Source: Methylocapsa acidiphila B2 (GTDB taxonomy: Bacteria; Pseudomonadota; Alphaproteobacteria; Rhizobiales; Beijerinckiaceae). Taken from it: a stretch of DNA of 64,000 nucleotides. A program made the translations under genes and the position numbers. Location of the stretch: positions 2,088,506 through 2,152,505 of the forward strand of contig NZ_KE386496.1 in assembly GCF_000427445.1 (NCBI RefSeq), written 5' to 3'. Under the pieces are notes generated by a model. That model searched no databases. It saw only the letters and a list, made by a program, of their open reading frames with translations, and was not told the DNA's origin. Below, in pieces: positions 20,998 to 29,879 of the stretch (positions within the stretch are counted from its first letter, which is position 1; the number at the start of each line of letters is the position of its first letter).

Positions 20998-21642
20998 ATG
21001 ACCCCTCATGTTTCCGCCTTCATCTTCGACCTCGGCAATGTGCTCGTCCGCCATGACGACGAGCTTCTCTACGATCGCTTGGCCGCGTGCTGCGCCGATC
21101 CGGCCGCGGCGAGGCCGCAGCTTCCGTCCTGCTTGGGCGACGAAGACATCGGCCTCGGGCGCCTCGCCGTCGAGGCGCTTCACGCTCGCCTCGCGGCGAG
21201 GCACGGCTTTGCCGAAACCTATCCGCGCTTTCTGGAGCTGTGGAGCAGCCATTTCAGTCCCGAGCCCGGCATGGATCACGTTCTTCGCGCACTGGCGCAG
21301 AACCATCGAGTCATCTTGCTCTCCAACACCAATGCGGCGCATATCGCCCATATCAAGGAAAATTATCCCGTCTTCGGTCGCCTCCACGCCGCCTATCTCT
21401 CCTATGAGCTGGGCCTCATGAAGCCCAATCCGGCCACTTATTTGAAAGTGCTTGAGCTCGAGGGCCTGCGCCCGGAGAATTGCATTTTCATCGACGACCG
21501 CGCCGAGAACGCGGCCGCCGCTGAAGCTCTCGGCATGAATGCGATCACATTCACGGGCCGCGACGATCTGCTGGCGCGTCTGGATGGATTTGGAATTTTG
21601 GTCCCACTTAAAACATTGGAAGCGGAAGACGGCGTTCTATAG
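20998..21642 (+). CDS. HAD-superfamily phosphatase (YihX-like)
   Basis: The 214-residue protein is a HAD hydrolase with nucleophile motif FIFDLGNVLVRHD. The Gly-Asn-Val form is typical of the YihX/glucose-1-phosphatase branch. Motif II is ILLSNTN, and motif III/IV is KPNPATYLKV then CIFIDDRAENAAAAEALG. The substrate is probably a small phosphate ester, but it cannot be specified. It lies on the plus strand between two minus-strand genes of one complex, and its 3' end overlaps the 3' end of hyfG by six bases (21637-21642). Confidence 0.88.
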   Translation: MTPHVSAFIFDLGNVLVRHDDELLYDRLAACCADPAAARPQLPSCLGDEDIGLGRLAVEALHARLAARHGFAETYPRFLELWSSHFSPEPGMDHVLRALAQNHRVILLSNTNAAHIAHIKENYPVFGRLHAAYLSYELGLMKPNPATYLKVLELEGLRPENCIFIDDRAENAAAAEALGMNAITFTGRDDLLARLDGFGILVPLKTLEAEDGVL

Positions 21643-23145
21643 GTCGTGGCCGGAATAAGAGCAGTTGAACGACTTATTGCAGAGCGGAAAGTCGGCGACG
21701 ATATTGCCCCCGATAGCGGCCTCGAGCACGGGCCATTGGAACCAAGACGGATCGCGCAAATGGCAACGCTCGATGCGCGCGTCCGCGTCGAGCCGGAGAT
21801 ATGCGAGAATATCGCCGCGGAAGCCTTCCACCACAGCCATCCCCTCGCCTCTGCCCGCCGCCACGGGCGCACGCACAGGTCCGTCTGGCAAGCCGTCGAG
21901 GATTTGCTCGACCAGCGCCAGGCTCTGCTCGACCTCGCGGATACGGATCCAAACCCTGGCGTTGACGTCGCCTTCTTCCAAAGTCGGGATCTCGAAGCGA
22001 AGCCCGTCGTAAGGCGGATAGGCAAGATCGCGCCGCGCGTCGAAGCGGCGCCCCGAGGCGCGCCCGACATAGCCGCCGCAGCCGAATCTCCGCACCAGCG
22101 CAGGTTCTGCGAGTCCCGCGCCGACTGTCCGATCCTGCAGCGAGGCCGTGTTATCGTAAAGCTCGACGAGCGGCGGAAAGGCTCGCCGCGCCGTCCCGAC
22201 GAGGTCCCGGATGCGCTTGACCCCTTCCGGCGCGAGATCGACGGAAACGCCGCCAGGCGCGACGCGATCCATCATCAAACGATGGCCAAAACAGGAAGCC
22301 GCCACGCGCAGAACGCGCTCGCGCAAGGCGCCGCAATGCGCGTGCATGAGCGCGAAAGCGACGTCGTTGCAGATTGCGCCTATGTCGCCGAAATGATTGG
22401 CGAGCCGTTCGAGCTCGGCCATCAGCGCGCGCAGCCAGATCGCGCGGGGCGGAACCTCGACGGCGAGCGCCGCCTCGACCGCGCGGGAGAAAACCAATGC
22501 ATAGGCGACGGTGCTATCCCCAGAAACTCGCCCGGCGAGCCTGGCCGCTCGTTCGAGATCCGCGCCCATCATCAAGCGCTCGACCCCTTTATGCGCATAT
22601 CCTAGGCGCTCCTCGAGCCGCACCACCGCCTCGCCATTGACGCTGAAGCGGAAATGGCCGGGCTCGATCACGCCCGCATGCACAGGTCCCACCGGAATCT
22701 GATGCACGCCCTCGCCTTCCGCCGGGAGAAAGGCATATTCGAGCGCCGCAGACGCAAGTTCAGGTCTGGCGCCGAGGGGCGCGCGCAGGCCCCAACGGCC
22801 ATGATCGAGCCAAGGGCGCAAATCCGGCGAGCCGATGGGTTCAAGCCCGAACAGATCCTTGATCGACCGCTCAAAGCGGATCGCGGGGGGATGCAGCCGA
22901 CCCACCGATGGGAAGACCCCGCTCGCGCATCTATGGGTCACGACGGCGACCTCGCGAGGCGCCTCGTCCAGAAGCGCCAAATGGACGGCGTCCTGATCGC
23001 CCCATAGTCCAAGCAGCGTCCAGCGCCCGGCGGCCAGCTCTTCGACGAGCGCGCGCCAGTGATCGAAATCGACGGCGCGGCGCGGCCACGGGTTTTCGTC
23101 TCCAATGGCCAGGCCGGCTGCGATGGCGTCGGCGAGAGTCGGCAT
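21637..23145 (-). CDS. Ehr complex large subunit (NuoCD/HyfG-like), NiFe ligands lost
   Basis: The 502-residue protein fuses a NuoC-like region (about residues 1-130) to a NuoD/hydrogenase-large-subunit domain. HAGVIEPGHFRFSVNGE and RLGYAHKGVERL match HycE/HyfG. The first NiFe motif, RxCGxC in hydrogenases, reads R206-V-S-G-D-S211 here, so both cysteines are serine. The C-terminal DPCxxC is replaced by a region ending in C489 and C495 with five residues between (CNKSFNCSYSGHDL). It therefore cannot bind a normal NiFe site and resembles energy-converting-hydrogenase-related (Ehr) proteins. It sits 22 bases after hyfF. Its job in quinone- or ion-linked electron transfer is inferred. Confidence 0.87.
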   Translation of the reverse strand: MPTLADAIAAGLAIGDENPWPRRAVDFDHWRALVEELAAGRWTLLGLWGDQDAVHLALLDEAPREVAVVTHRCASGVFPSVGRLHPPAIRFERSIKDLFGLEPIGSPDLRPWLDHGRWGLRAPLGARPELASAALEYAFLPAEGEGVHQIPVGPVHAGVIEPGHFRFSVNGEAVVRLEERLGYAHKGVERLMMGADLERAARLAGRVSGDSTVAYALVFSRAVEAALAVEVPPRAIWLRALMAELERLANHFGDIGAICNDVAFALMHAHCGALRERVLRVAASCFGHRLMMDRVAPGGVSVDLAPEGVKRIRDLVGTARRAFPPLVELYDNTASLQDRTVGAGLAEPALVRRFGCGGYVGRASGRRFDARRDLAYPPYDGLRFEIPTLEEGDVNARVWIRIREVEQSLALVEQILDGLPDGPVRAPVAAGRGEGMAVVEGFRGDILAYLRLDADARIERCHLRDPSWFQWPVLEAAIGGNIVADFPLCNKSFNCSYSGHDL

Positions 23146-23167
23146 GGCTTGCTTCTCCTAGCGCGGC

Positions 23168-24616
23168 CTATCCGAGCAGCGCAGCGACATGCTGGAACCA
23201 GGCGACGAGCGGCGGCGGCAAATAGATCCCCGCCATCAAAACGAGGAGCAAATGGCTCGTCATCGGGGCGTAGGATGCATGAGACGGCTTGCCGACGACG
23301 GCGGGCGCGCCGAAGGCCATGCCCTGGAGGCGCAAAAACAAAGCGCCAAAGGCGATGAGAAGCCCCGCGACGAAGGGCAGCGCGAGCAACGGCGCGCGGG
23401 CGAAGGTCGAGCTCACCACGAGGAATTCGCTCATGAAAATGCCGAAAGGCGGGAGCCCGACGATCGCGACGACGCCGAGGACGAGGCTCCAGCCGAGCGC
23501 AGGATGACTCGCGGTGAGGCCGCGAATATCGGCTATGTTTTGCGTGCCGGCGACTTGAGTCACATGGCCGACGGTGAAGAAGATCGCGGATTTCGTCAGG
23601 CTGTGCATCGTCATATGCAGAAGGCCGGCGAAATTGGCGAGTGGCCCGCCCATGCCGAAGGCGAAGACGATGATGCCCATATGCTCGATCGAGGAATAGG
23701 CGAACATGCGCTTGATGTCGCGGCGGCGATACAACATGAAGCCGGCGAACAAAAGAGTGACAAGCCCCATCGACGCCATCAGTGGCCCCGGCGCGATCGC
23801 TCCAGCATTGGCGGCGAGCAGCAGCTTGAAGCGCAAGACGGCGTAAAGCGCGACATTGAGCAACAGGCCGGAAAGCACCGCCGAAATCGGCGTCGGACCT
23901 TCGGCATGGGCGTCGGGCAGCCAGGCGTGCAGCGGAACCAGGCCGACCTTGGTGCCATAGCCGAGCAGGAGAAAGACGAAGGCCACATTGAGCAGCGCCG
24001 GATCGAAGGCGGAGACGTGGTCGATCAAAATCGTCCAGACCATGCCGTCGAGACCTTCGCCGACGGTCGGGCGGGCGGCCATATAGACGAGGATCGTGCC
24101 AAACAGCGCGAGCGCGATGCCGACGCTGCCCAGAATGAAATATTTCCAGGCCGCCTCAATGGCCGCGCGGGTGCGGTAGAGTCCGACCATGAGCACCGTG
24201 GTCAGGGTGGCGATCTCAATCGCCACCCACATGAGCCCAATATTATTGGCCGCCAGCGCGAGATTCATCGCGAAGAGCAGCACCTGATACATGGCGTGGT
24301 AAAAACGCAGATGCGCTGGGGCGAGCCGGCCGCTCTCGAGCTCATGGCCGATGTAGCTCGCGCTGAAGACGCTGGTCGTGAAGCCGACGAATGTGTTGAG
24401 GACGATGAAGACGATGTTGAGATCGTCAACGAGAATATAGGGTCCCGGCGCGGGCTTCGCGACGAAGAGGGAGAGCGCCGCGAGAAATGTCGCGAGCGAC
24501 GCCAGCATGTTGATTCGGGCTGAAAGGCGGTAGCCTGGAAGCAGGCCGAGCAGCACGGCGGCTGCGGCGGGGATCGCCAGGATCAGGGTGACGCCATTGA
24601 TGGAGATCGCGCTCAT
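23168..24616 (-). CDS. Ehr complex membrane subunit HyfF-like (NuoN/MrpD antiporter family)
   Basis: The 482-residue polytopic membrane protein belongs to the proton-pumping complex I/Mrp antiporter-like family. Landmarks are MWVAIEIATLTTVLMVGLYRT with the conserved Glu of TM5, KVGLVPLHAWLPDAHAEGP with the key Lys, PTPISAVLSGLLLN, and the broken-helix region FAYSSIEHMGIIVFAFGMGG. About 13-14 hydrophobic segments can be counted. It overlaps hyfE by four bases, which indicates coupled translation. It would move H+ or Na+ across the inner membrane, driven by the electron-transfer arm. Confidence 0.9.
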   Translation of the reverse strand: MSAISINGVTLILAIPAAAAVLLGLLPGYRLSARINMLASLATFLAALSLFVAKPAPGPYILVDDLNIVFIVLNTFVGFTTSVFSASYIGHELESGRLAPAHLRFYHAMYQVLLFAMNLALAANNIGLMWVAIEIATLTTVLMVGLYRTRAAIEAAWKYFILGSVGIALALFGTILVYMAARPTVGEGLDGMVWTILIDHVSAFDPALLNVAFVFLLLGYGTKVGLVPLHAWLPDAHAEGPTPISAVLSGLLLNVALYAVLRFKLLLAANAGAIAPGPLMASMGLVTLLFAGFMLYRRRDIKRMFAYSSIEHMGIIVFAFGMGGPLANFAGLLHMTMHSLTKSAIFFTVGHVTQVAGTQNIADIRGLTASHPALGWSLVLGVVAIVGLPPFGIFMSEFLVVSSTFARAPLLALPFVAGLLIAFGALFLRLQGMAFGAPAVVGKPSHASYAPMTSHLLLVLMAGIYLPPPLVAWFQHVAALLG

Positions 24617-25275
24617 CGCCGGCCGCCGCGGAATCGGTCGAGCGCCTCGGCGTCGATCGTGTCGAACCGCTCACGGATGCGAAACAGAAGCGTGCCGATC
24701 ACGATGAAGGCGATGAGGACGGAAAAGGCCACGCTGATCTCGACGACGAGCGGCATGCCCTTGGCGCCCGTGGCGGCGAGGATCAGGCCGTTCTCCAAAG
24801 ACATGAAGCCGACGATCTGGCTCACCGCATTGTTGCGCGTCACCATCATCAAGAGACCGAGCAGGACGACGGAAAGGGCGAAGGCCAGATCCTCGCGGGC
24901 GAGCGGGACCGCCGCGGACGTGACTCTGAGCATGACCACCATGGAGAGGGCGACGAGCCCCATGCCGGCCAGCATGGTCGGCCCCGTGCTGACGACATTC
25001 TCGACCTCGCGATGGACGCCGAGCCGCGCGATGATCCGGTGCAGCGCCATGGGAACGATGATCGCCTTGAAGAAAAGCGCGATCGCGGCCGTGACGTAAA
25101 GATGCGGCGCGCCCTGAACATAGGCCTGCCAGGAGACCGAGAGCGCCAGGACGACGGCCTGCAGCGCGAAGACGTTGAGAAGAGCATAGAGGCGGTCCTG
25201 ATAGAGGAGCATGAAGCTCACGAGCACCAGCCCGCCGGCGAAGAGATGAGCGACGTCGAACTCGAGATGGCCCAT
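24613..25275 (-). CDS. Ehr complex membrane subunit HyfE-like
   Basis: This 220-residue membrane protein has NuoK-like features. The hydrophobic segments FMLLYQDRLYALLNVFALQAVVLA and LLGLLMMVTRNNAVSQIVGFMSLENGLILAA match HyfE, the latter with a membrane Glu typical of NuoK (SLENG). The gene starts right after the hyfC stop and overlaps hyfF by four bases. The Gly/Arg-rich end (DRFRGGRR) is cytoplasmic. Confidence 0.88.
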   Translation of the reverse strand: MGHLEFDVAHLFAGGLVLVSFMLLYQDRLYALLNVFALQAVVLALSVSWQAYVQGAPHLYVTAAIALFFKAIIVPMALHRIIARLGVHREVENVVSTGPTMLAGMGLVALSMVVMLRVTSAAVPLAREDLAFALSVVLLGLLMMVTRNNAVSQIVGFMSLENGLILAATGAKGMPLVVEISVAFSVLIAFIVIGTLLFRIRERFDTIDAEALDRFRGGRR

Positions 25276-26232
25276 CTACAGACTCCGGGAGACGAAGAGA
25301 AGCAGCGTCCCGAGCAGGCCCAGCATCAAAGCCGCGCCGAGAAAGTCGGAGACCCGGAAGACGCGCATCTTGGCGATCGACGTCTCGAACCAGGCGAGGA
25401 AAAGGCCGCCGACCGCGAGCTTGCCGATATAGGCGCCTACGCCCGCAAGCTGCGCGGCAGGTCCCGCTCCGGGCTGAGCCTGTCCCCAGGGCAGGAACAC
25501 GCAAGCGATGAGCGAGAGGTAAAGCAAGAGCTTCAATGAGGCCGCAAGCTCGATGACCGCAAGATGGCGGCCGGAATATTCGAGCAGCATCGCCTCATGG
25601 ACCATGGTGAGTTCGAGATGGGTCGCCGGATTATCGATGGGGATGCGGCCGTTCTCGGCGATCGCGACCATCACCAGCGCCACCAGCGCCAAGCCGAGCG
25701 AGACCCTGAGGCCAACGGCCGGCGACAACATGAAGGCCGCGACCTGCGAGAGTTGGGTCGAGCCGGCGAGAAGCGCAAGGGTGAAGACGATCATGATGGT
25801 CGCGGGCTCGGCGAGCGTGGCGATCATCATCTCGCGGCTCGATCCTAGGCCGCCGAAGCTCGTGCCGACGTCCATCCCGGCGAGAGCCAGAAAGAAGCGC
25901 GCGCTGCCGAGCAAAGCGATGATTGCAATGAGATCGGCCGACCAATTGAACATGAGGCCCGCGGCGAAGGTCGGGACGAGCGAGGCCGCGACCCAGGTCG
26001 CGGCGAAGATCAGATAGGGAATAACGCGAAAGAGCCAGGACGACTCTTCGGCGAGGACCGTCTCCTTGCGCGAGAGGCGGAGAAGGTCGCGATAAGGCTG
26101 CAGCAGCGACGGGCCGCGCCGCCGCTGAAGGCGGGCCTTCGCCTTGCGCACGAAGCCGGTGAGGAGCGGGGCGAGCAAAAGCACCAGCAGCATTTGCGCG
26201 TTCTGGACGACGAGGTCGAGGATCACGGCCAT
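25276..26232 (-). CDS. Ehr complex membrane subunit HyfC-like (NuoH family)
   Basis: The 318-residue protein is a NuoH/HycD/HyfC homologue that forms the quinone-side membrane anchor. The conserved RRGPSLLQPYRDLLRLSRKE is visible near residue 38-57. The acidic loop ENGRIPIDNPATHLELTMVHEAML, with the charged E-x-G-R-x-P-x-D pattern, occurs around 200. Eight hydrophobic segments can be traced. It overlaps hyfB by ten bases. Confidence 0.91.
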   Translation of the reverse strand: MAVILDLVVQNAQMLLVLLLAPLLTGFVRKAKARLQRRRGPSLLQPYRDLLRLSRKETVLAEESSWLFRVIPYLIFAATWVAASLVPTFAAGLMFNWSADLIAIIALLGSARFFLALAGMDVGTSFGGLGSSREMMIATLAEPATIMIVFTLALLAGSTQLSQVAAFMLSPAVGLRVSLGLALVALVMVAIAENGRIPIDNPATHLELTMVHEAMLLEYSGRHLAVIELAASLKLLLYLSLIACVFLPWGQAQPGAGPAAQLAGVGAYIGKLAVGGLFLAWFETSIAKMRVFRVSDFLGAALMLGLLGTLLLFVSRSL

Positions 26233-28232
26233 ACCGCCAGCGCCAGAAGGAGGAACACGAGAGAGAAGAAGACCAAGCTCAGATAGATCCGGATGGTCAG
26301 ATACTGAATCCGGTTGAGCCGCTCCGCCACAAAGGACACGGCTAGCGCGATCGGCGCATAGATGAGCTCCCAGGCGAGATCATGCAGCGTCACGTCGATG
26401 CGCGCCGGGCGTGTCTCTCCGGGCGCCGGCATGTCGATGCGCTCAGACGCCCGGAAAACGAATGTTCCGAAGACGCGGCGAATGGGCTGGGCGAAGCCCT
26501 CCGCCGAATATTGCGTCAGCGGGCTCGCGTCGGGATACCCGCAGTCCCAGGCCGGCGCGCGCCGCAAGGCGCGGGAGGCGAAGCGATGAATGACATAGGC
26601 GGCGAGCGACGCCGACATGGCGATGAAAGCAAAAACCAAAAGCCCGTTATAGGAGCTGCGGCTCTCCGCGATCGGCGCGATCGAGAGCCAGGGAAGGCTC
26701 GCCTGGGCCGGCATGCGCGCGCCGACAAGCGCCTGCGCGACCGGCGCCAGCCCGTCGATGACGAGCCCGGGCAAAACCCCTGCGATCACACAGAGGGCGG
26801 CGAGAGACGCCATTGCGGCGAGAGACCATTGGTCGACCTCTTCGGCGCCTTTCGCCGCGGCGAAGCGCGGCCTGCCGAGGAAGACGATCCCATAGACGCG
26901 GACGAAACAAGCTGCCGCCAGAGCCGCCGACAGAGCGAGCAAGGCGCCGACCGCCGGCACGAGGAGCTTTAATCCCCATTGCGGAAGTTGCGGGCTGAGC
27001 AAGATAGCCTGGAAGGCAAGCCATTCCGAGGCGAAGCCGTTCAGCGGCGGCAAAGCCGAAATCGCCATGCAGCCGATCAAGAAGACGAAGCTCGTGACCG
27101 GCATGCGGCGAATGAGGCCGCCAAGGCGATCCATTTCGCGCTCCCCCGTCGCGACGAGCACGGCGCCCGCGCCGAAGAACAACAGACTTTTGAAAAAGGC
27201 GTGGTTGAGGACATGGAAAAGCGCCGCGGTCAGCGCCAGCGCGGCGGCCGTGCGAAATCCATTGGCCTCGAAGGCCAGCGCCAGGCCGAGCCCGACGAAG
27301 ATCAGCCCGATATTCTCGATCGTGCTATAGGCCAGAACGCGCTTGAGGTCGGTTTGCATCATCGCATAGAGCACGCCGAGAACGGCGGAGCCGCCGCCAA
27401 TGGCGAGGATCGGGAGGCCCTGCCACCATTGCGGCGGCCCGAGCAGGTCGAACACGATGCGAATGAAGCCGTACACGGCCACTTTGGTCATGACGCCGCT
27501 CATCAACGCTGAGACATGGCTGGGCGCCGCCGGATGGGCGAGCGGTAGCCAGACATGCAAGGGAACGAGGCCGGCCTTCGACCCTGCGCCGGCCAAAGCG
27601 AGAGCGAGGATGAATCCGGCGCGTAAAGGAGACGCCTGATGCGCGCGGATCGCCGCAAAGGCATAGTCGCCTTGCGGGCCGGCGAGCAGGCCGAAGGCGA
27701 GGAGCAAGGCCAGCGTGCCGAAACTCGCCATCACGATATAGACATAGCCCGCCCGCGCGACGCCTTCCTCGCGATGATGCGCCATGACCAGCGCCCAGGA
27801 CGACAAGGACATGAATTCCCAGGCGAACAGAAAGCTGAAAGCGTCGCCCGCCAGCACGACGAGATTCATGCCGGCGAGAAAGGCCGGAACGAAAGGCGTC
27901 GAGCGCTGAGGCTCGGCCTCGTGGCGCGCATAGCCGATCGCGTAGAGGCAGGCGGCGGCGCCACCGAGGTTGACGACGGCTAGGAAGAATGCCGTGAGCG
28001 CGTCGACGCGGAAATGCGCGCCGATCCAGGGAAGGCCCAGAGGCAAGACGATCTCCGATTCCGGCGCGCCGGAGATCAGGTGGATGAGCGCGGCGAGAAG
28101 CCCAACGAAGGAAATCAGGAAGCAGGCGCCATAAACGGCAGCTGACGAGTTCTGCGCCCGTCCATTCAGAAGAGCGAAGACCGCGACAGCCATCAGGACG
28201 CAGACCCAGGCTAGGCCGAACCAGGCCGACAT
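26223..28232 (-). CDS. Ehr complex membrane subunit HyfB-like (NuoL/MrpA family)
   Basis: The 669-residue polytopic protein is the first gene of the cluster and a NuoL/HyfB-type antiporter-like subunit. It shows WEFMSLSSWALVMAHHREEG with the conserved TM5 Glu, KAGLVPLHVWLPLAHPAAPS with the Lys, the stretch LAYSTIENIGLIFVGLGLAL, and LNHAFFKSLLFFGAGAVL. The C-terminal region (WDCGYPDASPLTQYSAEGFAQPIRR) is the typical HyfB/HycC tail. With hyfF it gives two ion-translocating antiporter-like modules. The gene is divergent from pmoC, with a 559-base gap. Confidence 0.91.
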   Translation of the reverse strand: MSAWFGLAWVCVLMAVAVFALLNGRAQNSSAAVYGACFLISFVGLLAALIHLISGAPESEIVLPLGLPWIGAHFRVDALTAFFLAVVNLGGAAACLYAIGYARHEAEPQRSTPFVPAFLAGMNLVVLAGDAFSFLFAWEFMSLSSWALVMAHHREEGVARAGYVYIVMASFGTLALLLAFGLLAGPQGDYAFAAIRAHQASPLRAGFILALALAGAGSKAGLVPLHVWLPLAHPAAPSHVSALMSGVMTKVAVYGFIRIVFDLLGPPQWWQGLPILAIGGGSAVLGVLYAMMQTDLKRVLAYSTIENIGLIFVGLGLALAFEANGFRTAAALALTAALFHVLNHAFFKSLLFFGAGAVLVATGEREMDRLGGLIRRMPVTSFVFLIGCMAISALPPLNGFASEWLAFQAILLSPQLPQWGLKLLVPAVGALLALSAALAAACFVRVYGIVFLGRPRFAAAKGAEEVDQWSLAAMASLAALCVIAGVLPGLVIDGLAPVAQALVGARMPAQASLPWLSIAPIAESRSSYNGLLVFAFIAMSASLAAYVIHRFASRALRRAPAWDCGYPDASPLTQYSAEGFAQPIRRVFGTFVFRASERIDMPAPGETRPARIDVTLHDLAWELIYAPIALAVSFVAERLNRIQYLTIRIYLSLVFFSLVFLLLALAVWP

Positions 28233-28791
28233 TCAGTCACCTTTCCGCAGCGCGTCGATCCGCGATTCGCCGCGCCTTGTGCGAAGCTCTCTCCCCGTCG
28301 GCTGCGTCGATGGAAGTCGTCTGCGCACAATGTCGCGATTCGGTCTCTCTTGGTTTGAGCGATTTTGAATCATGGAGCCTGCGGGCGCTTTTGTCCAGAT
28401 TTCGCGTCGCCTACAGGCAAAGCTTCGACTCTAGCCGCCGCCTCGCAATCGCACGAGCCGCGCCGGCGACATTGTCCGTCAAGTCATTCGCGACATAGGC
28501 CAGCGCTCGGTTCCCTCGCGACGCGCAAATGTGCAGCTCCGATCGCGGGCGTTTCAATCTCGAGCAGGCAGCAGGTCAGAGACATGAGACCGCTCCACGT
28601 CAAGAGAATGCGCTCGAACGGCATTTTCATCGCCGATGTATATGGCATAAACGTCCTCTATGTGACGATAAAAACATACAATTTTATTCGCCTTTTTGAC
28701 TCATGTAAATTCTGTAGACGCCAACGGAGCGTGAGACGGTGTGTCGCGCCCGACGTCGGCGAGCGGTCATAGAGCAAAAGAGGCATATGAC
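28233..28791. other. Intergenic region between the Ehr operon and pmoC, 559 bases
   Basis: This long divergent spacer should contain the promoters of both the Ehr operon (minus) and pmoC (plus). It becomes noticeably AT-rich from about 28650 (for example ACATACAATTTTATTCGCC), ending near 28720. A TTGACT at 28696 could be a -35 box, but I do not see a convincing -10 at the right distance. No open frame looks coding. Confidence 0.5.
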
Positions 28792-29589
28792 ATGAGCTTG
28801 ATAACTGAAACAACACCCGGCCGCGCAGATGCCGCAGCGGTCTCCGCTGCAGCCCCGGTTTGGGACCCAAAGCCTTTTATCCTCGGCACTGCCGTGATAG
28901 TCGCTTTCTACATCGGCGTTCGCATTTATGAGCAAGTCTTCGGCTGGTACGCCGGTCTCGACTCGTTCTCGCCGGAATTCCAGAAATACTGGATGACCAT
29001 CCTGTACATCGAAGAGCCGACCGAGCTCATCGCCTTCCTTGGGCTCATCGGCTATCTTTGGAAGACGCGTCCGAATGACCTCGACACGGTCGCCCCGCGC
29101 GAAGAGCTCCGCCGCATCTTCTATCTGTTTAACTGGATCTTCGTGTATGGCGTCGCCATTTACTGGGGCGCCAGCTACTTCACCGAGCAGGACGGCACCT
29201 GGCACCAGACGGTTATTCGCGACACCGACTTCACGCCGAGCCACATAATCGAATTCTACATGAGCTATCCGATCTACATCATCATGGGCGTAGGCGGATT
29301 CGTGTACGCTCGGACGAGGCTCCCGACCTTCGGCTCGAAGGGCTACTCTGTCGCCTATCTGCTTCTGTTCGTCGGCCCGTTCATGATCTTCCCGAACGTT
29401 GCGCTCAATGAGTGGGGCCACACGTTCTGGTTCATGGAAGAGCTGTTCGTCGCTCCGCTGCACTGGATGTTCGTGTTCTTCGGCTGGTTCATGCTTTCTG
29501 TGTTCGGCGTTTCACTGCAGATCCTCGGCCGGATCAAGGAACTCTGCACGGGCTACGAAGACGTCGTCGGCCTGGAGCCGGCGAAATAA
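28792..29589 (+). CDS. pmoC: Particulate methane monooxygenase subunit C (orphan copy)
   Basis: PmoC is the membrane subunit of pMMO that holds copper near the methane-oxidising site. The 265-residue protein has about six membrane segments and family hallmarks such as WYAGLDSFSPEFQKYWM and EEPTELIAFLGLIGYLW. All metal ligands are conserved. D134, H138 and H151 (DGTWH...TPSH) are the CuC-type ligands; N206, H210 and H224 (NEWGH...PLH) are the second set. The start at 28792 is set by AGAGG eight bases upstream and by alignment length (256-residue relatives). No pmoA or pmoB follows; the next gene encodes a PmoD-like protein. Type II methanotrophs are known to carry extra orphan pmoC copies. Confidence 0.97.
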   Translation: MSLITETTPGRADAAAVSAAAPVWDPKPFILGTAVIVAFYIGVRIYEQVFGWYAGLDSFSPEFQKYWMTILYIEEPTELIAFLGLIGYLWKTRPNDLDTVAPREELRRIFYLFNWIFVYGVAIYWGASYFTEQDGTWHQTVIRDTDFTPSHIIEFYMSYPIYIIMGVGGFVYARTRLPTFGSKGYSVAYLLLFVGPFMIFPNVALNEWGHTFWFMEELFVAPLHWMFVFFGWFMLSVFGVSLQILGRIKELCTGYEDVVGLEPAK

Positions 29590-29822
29590 CGTTTCTTGGC
29601 GCGTAGGGATCTAATTCGTTCCGTCTATGCCGGATCGCGATCACGGTCGTTCGTAGAGTCCGTTTGCTTTGGCGAACAACCGCTCCGGTCCAAGCCGTCT
29701 AAATTCTGGGGACTTAAGATCAACTGAAATGCGCTCCGTTAGTCCGGCGCCGGCGGTCCGGAACATATGTCCGGTGGAGCTAAGTCGAGACAGCAGTCAC
29801 TTCAGCGATTAAAAGCGCGATG

Positions 29823-29855
29823 TCCCTCGCCGGAGCCTTGGGCGCCGGCGAGGGA
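29823..29855 (+). other. Strong hairpin between pmoC and the PmoD-like gene
   Basis: An 11-bp perfect stem (TCCCTCGCCGG / CCGGCGAGGGA) encloses an 11-base loop and ends 25 bases before the next start codon. No T-run follows, so it is not a classic terminator. It may protect or mark a processed 3' end of the pmoC transcript, as hairpins between pmo genes can do. Confidence 0.6.
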
Positions 29856-29879
29856 TTGAACTAAGAGAGGGGTTGACCA

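Noticed and set aside
23189-24523. Plus-strand 444-codon frame inside the Ehr operon
   Set aside because: Charged, repetitive antisense translation of a membrane protein gene (hyfF).
20259-28232. True NiFe group 4 hydrogenase
   Set aside because: The cysteine motifs that bind NiFe are missing from the large subunit (RVSGDS; no DPCxxC).
28680-28730. Sigma70 promoter for pmoC at TTGACT
   Set aside because: No acceptable -10 box lies 16-18 bases downstream.
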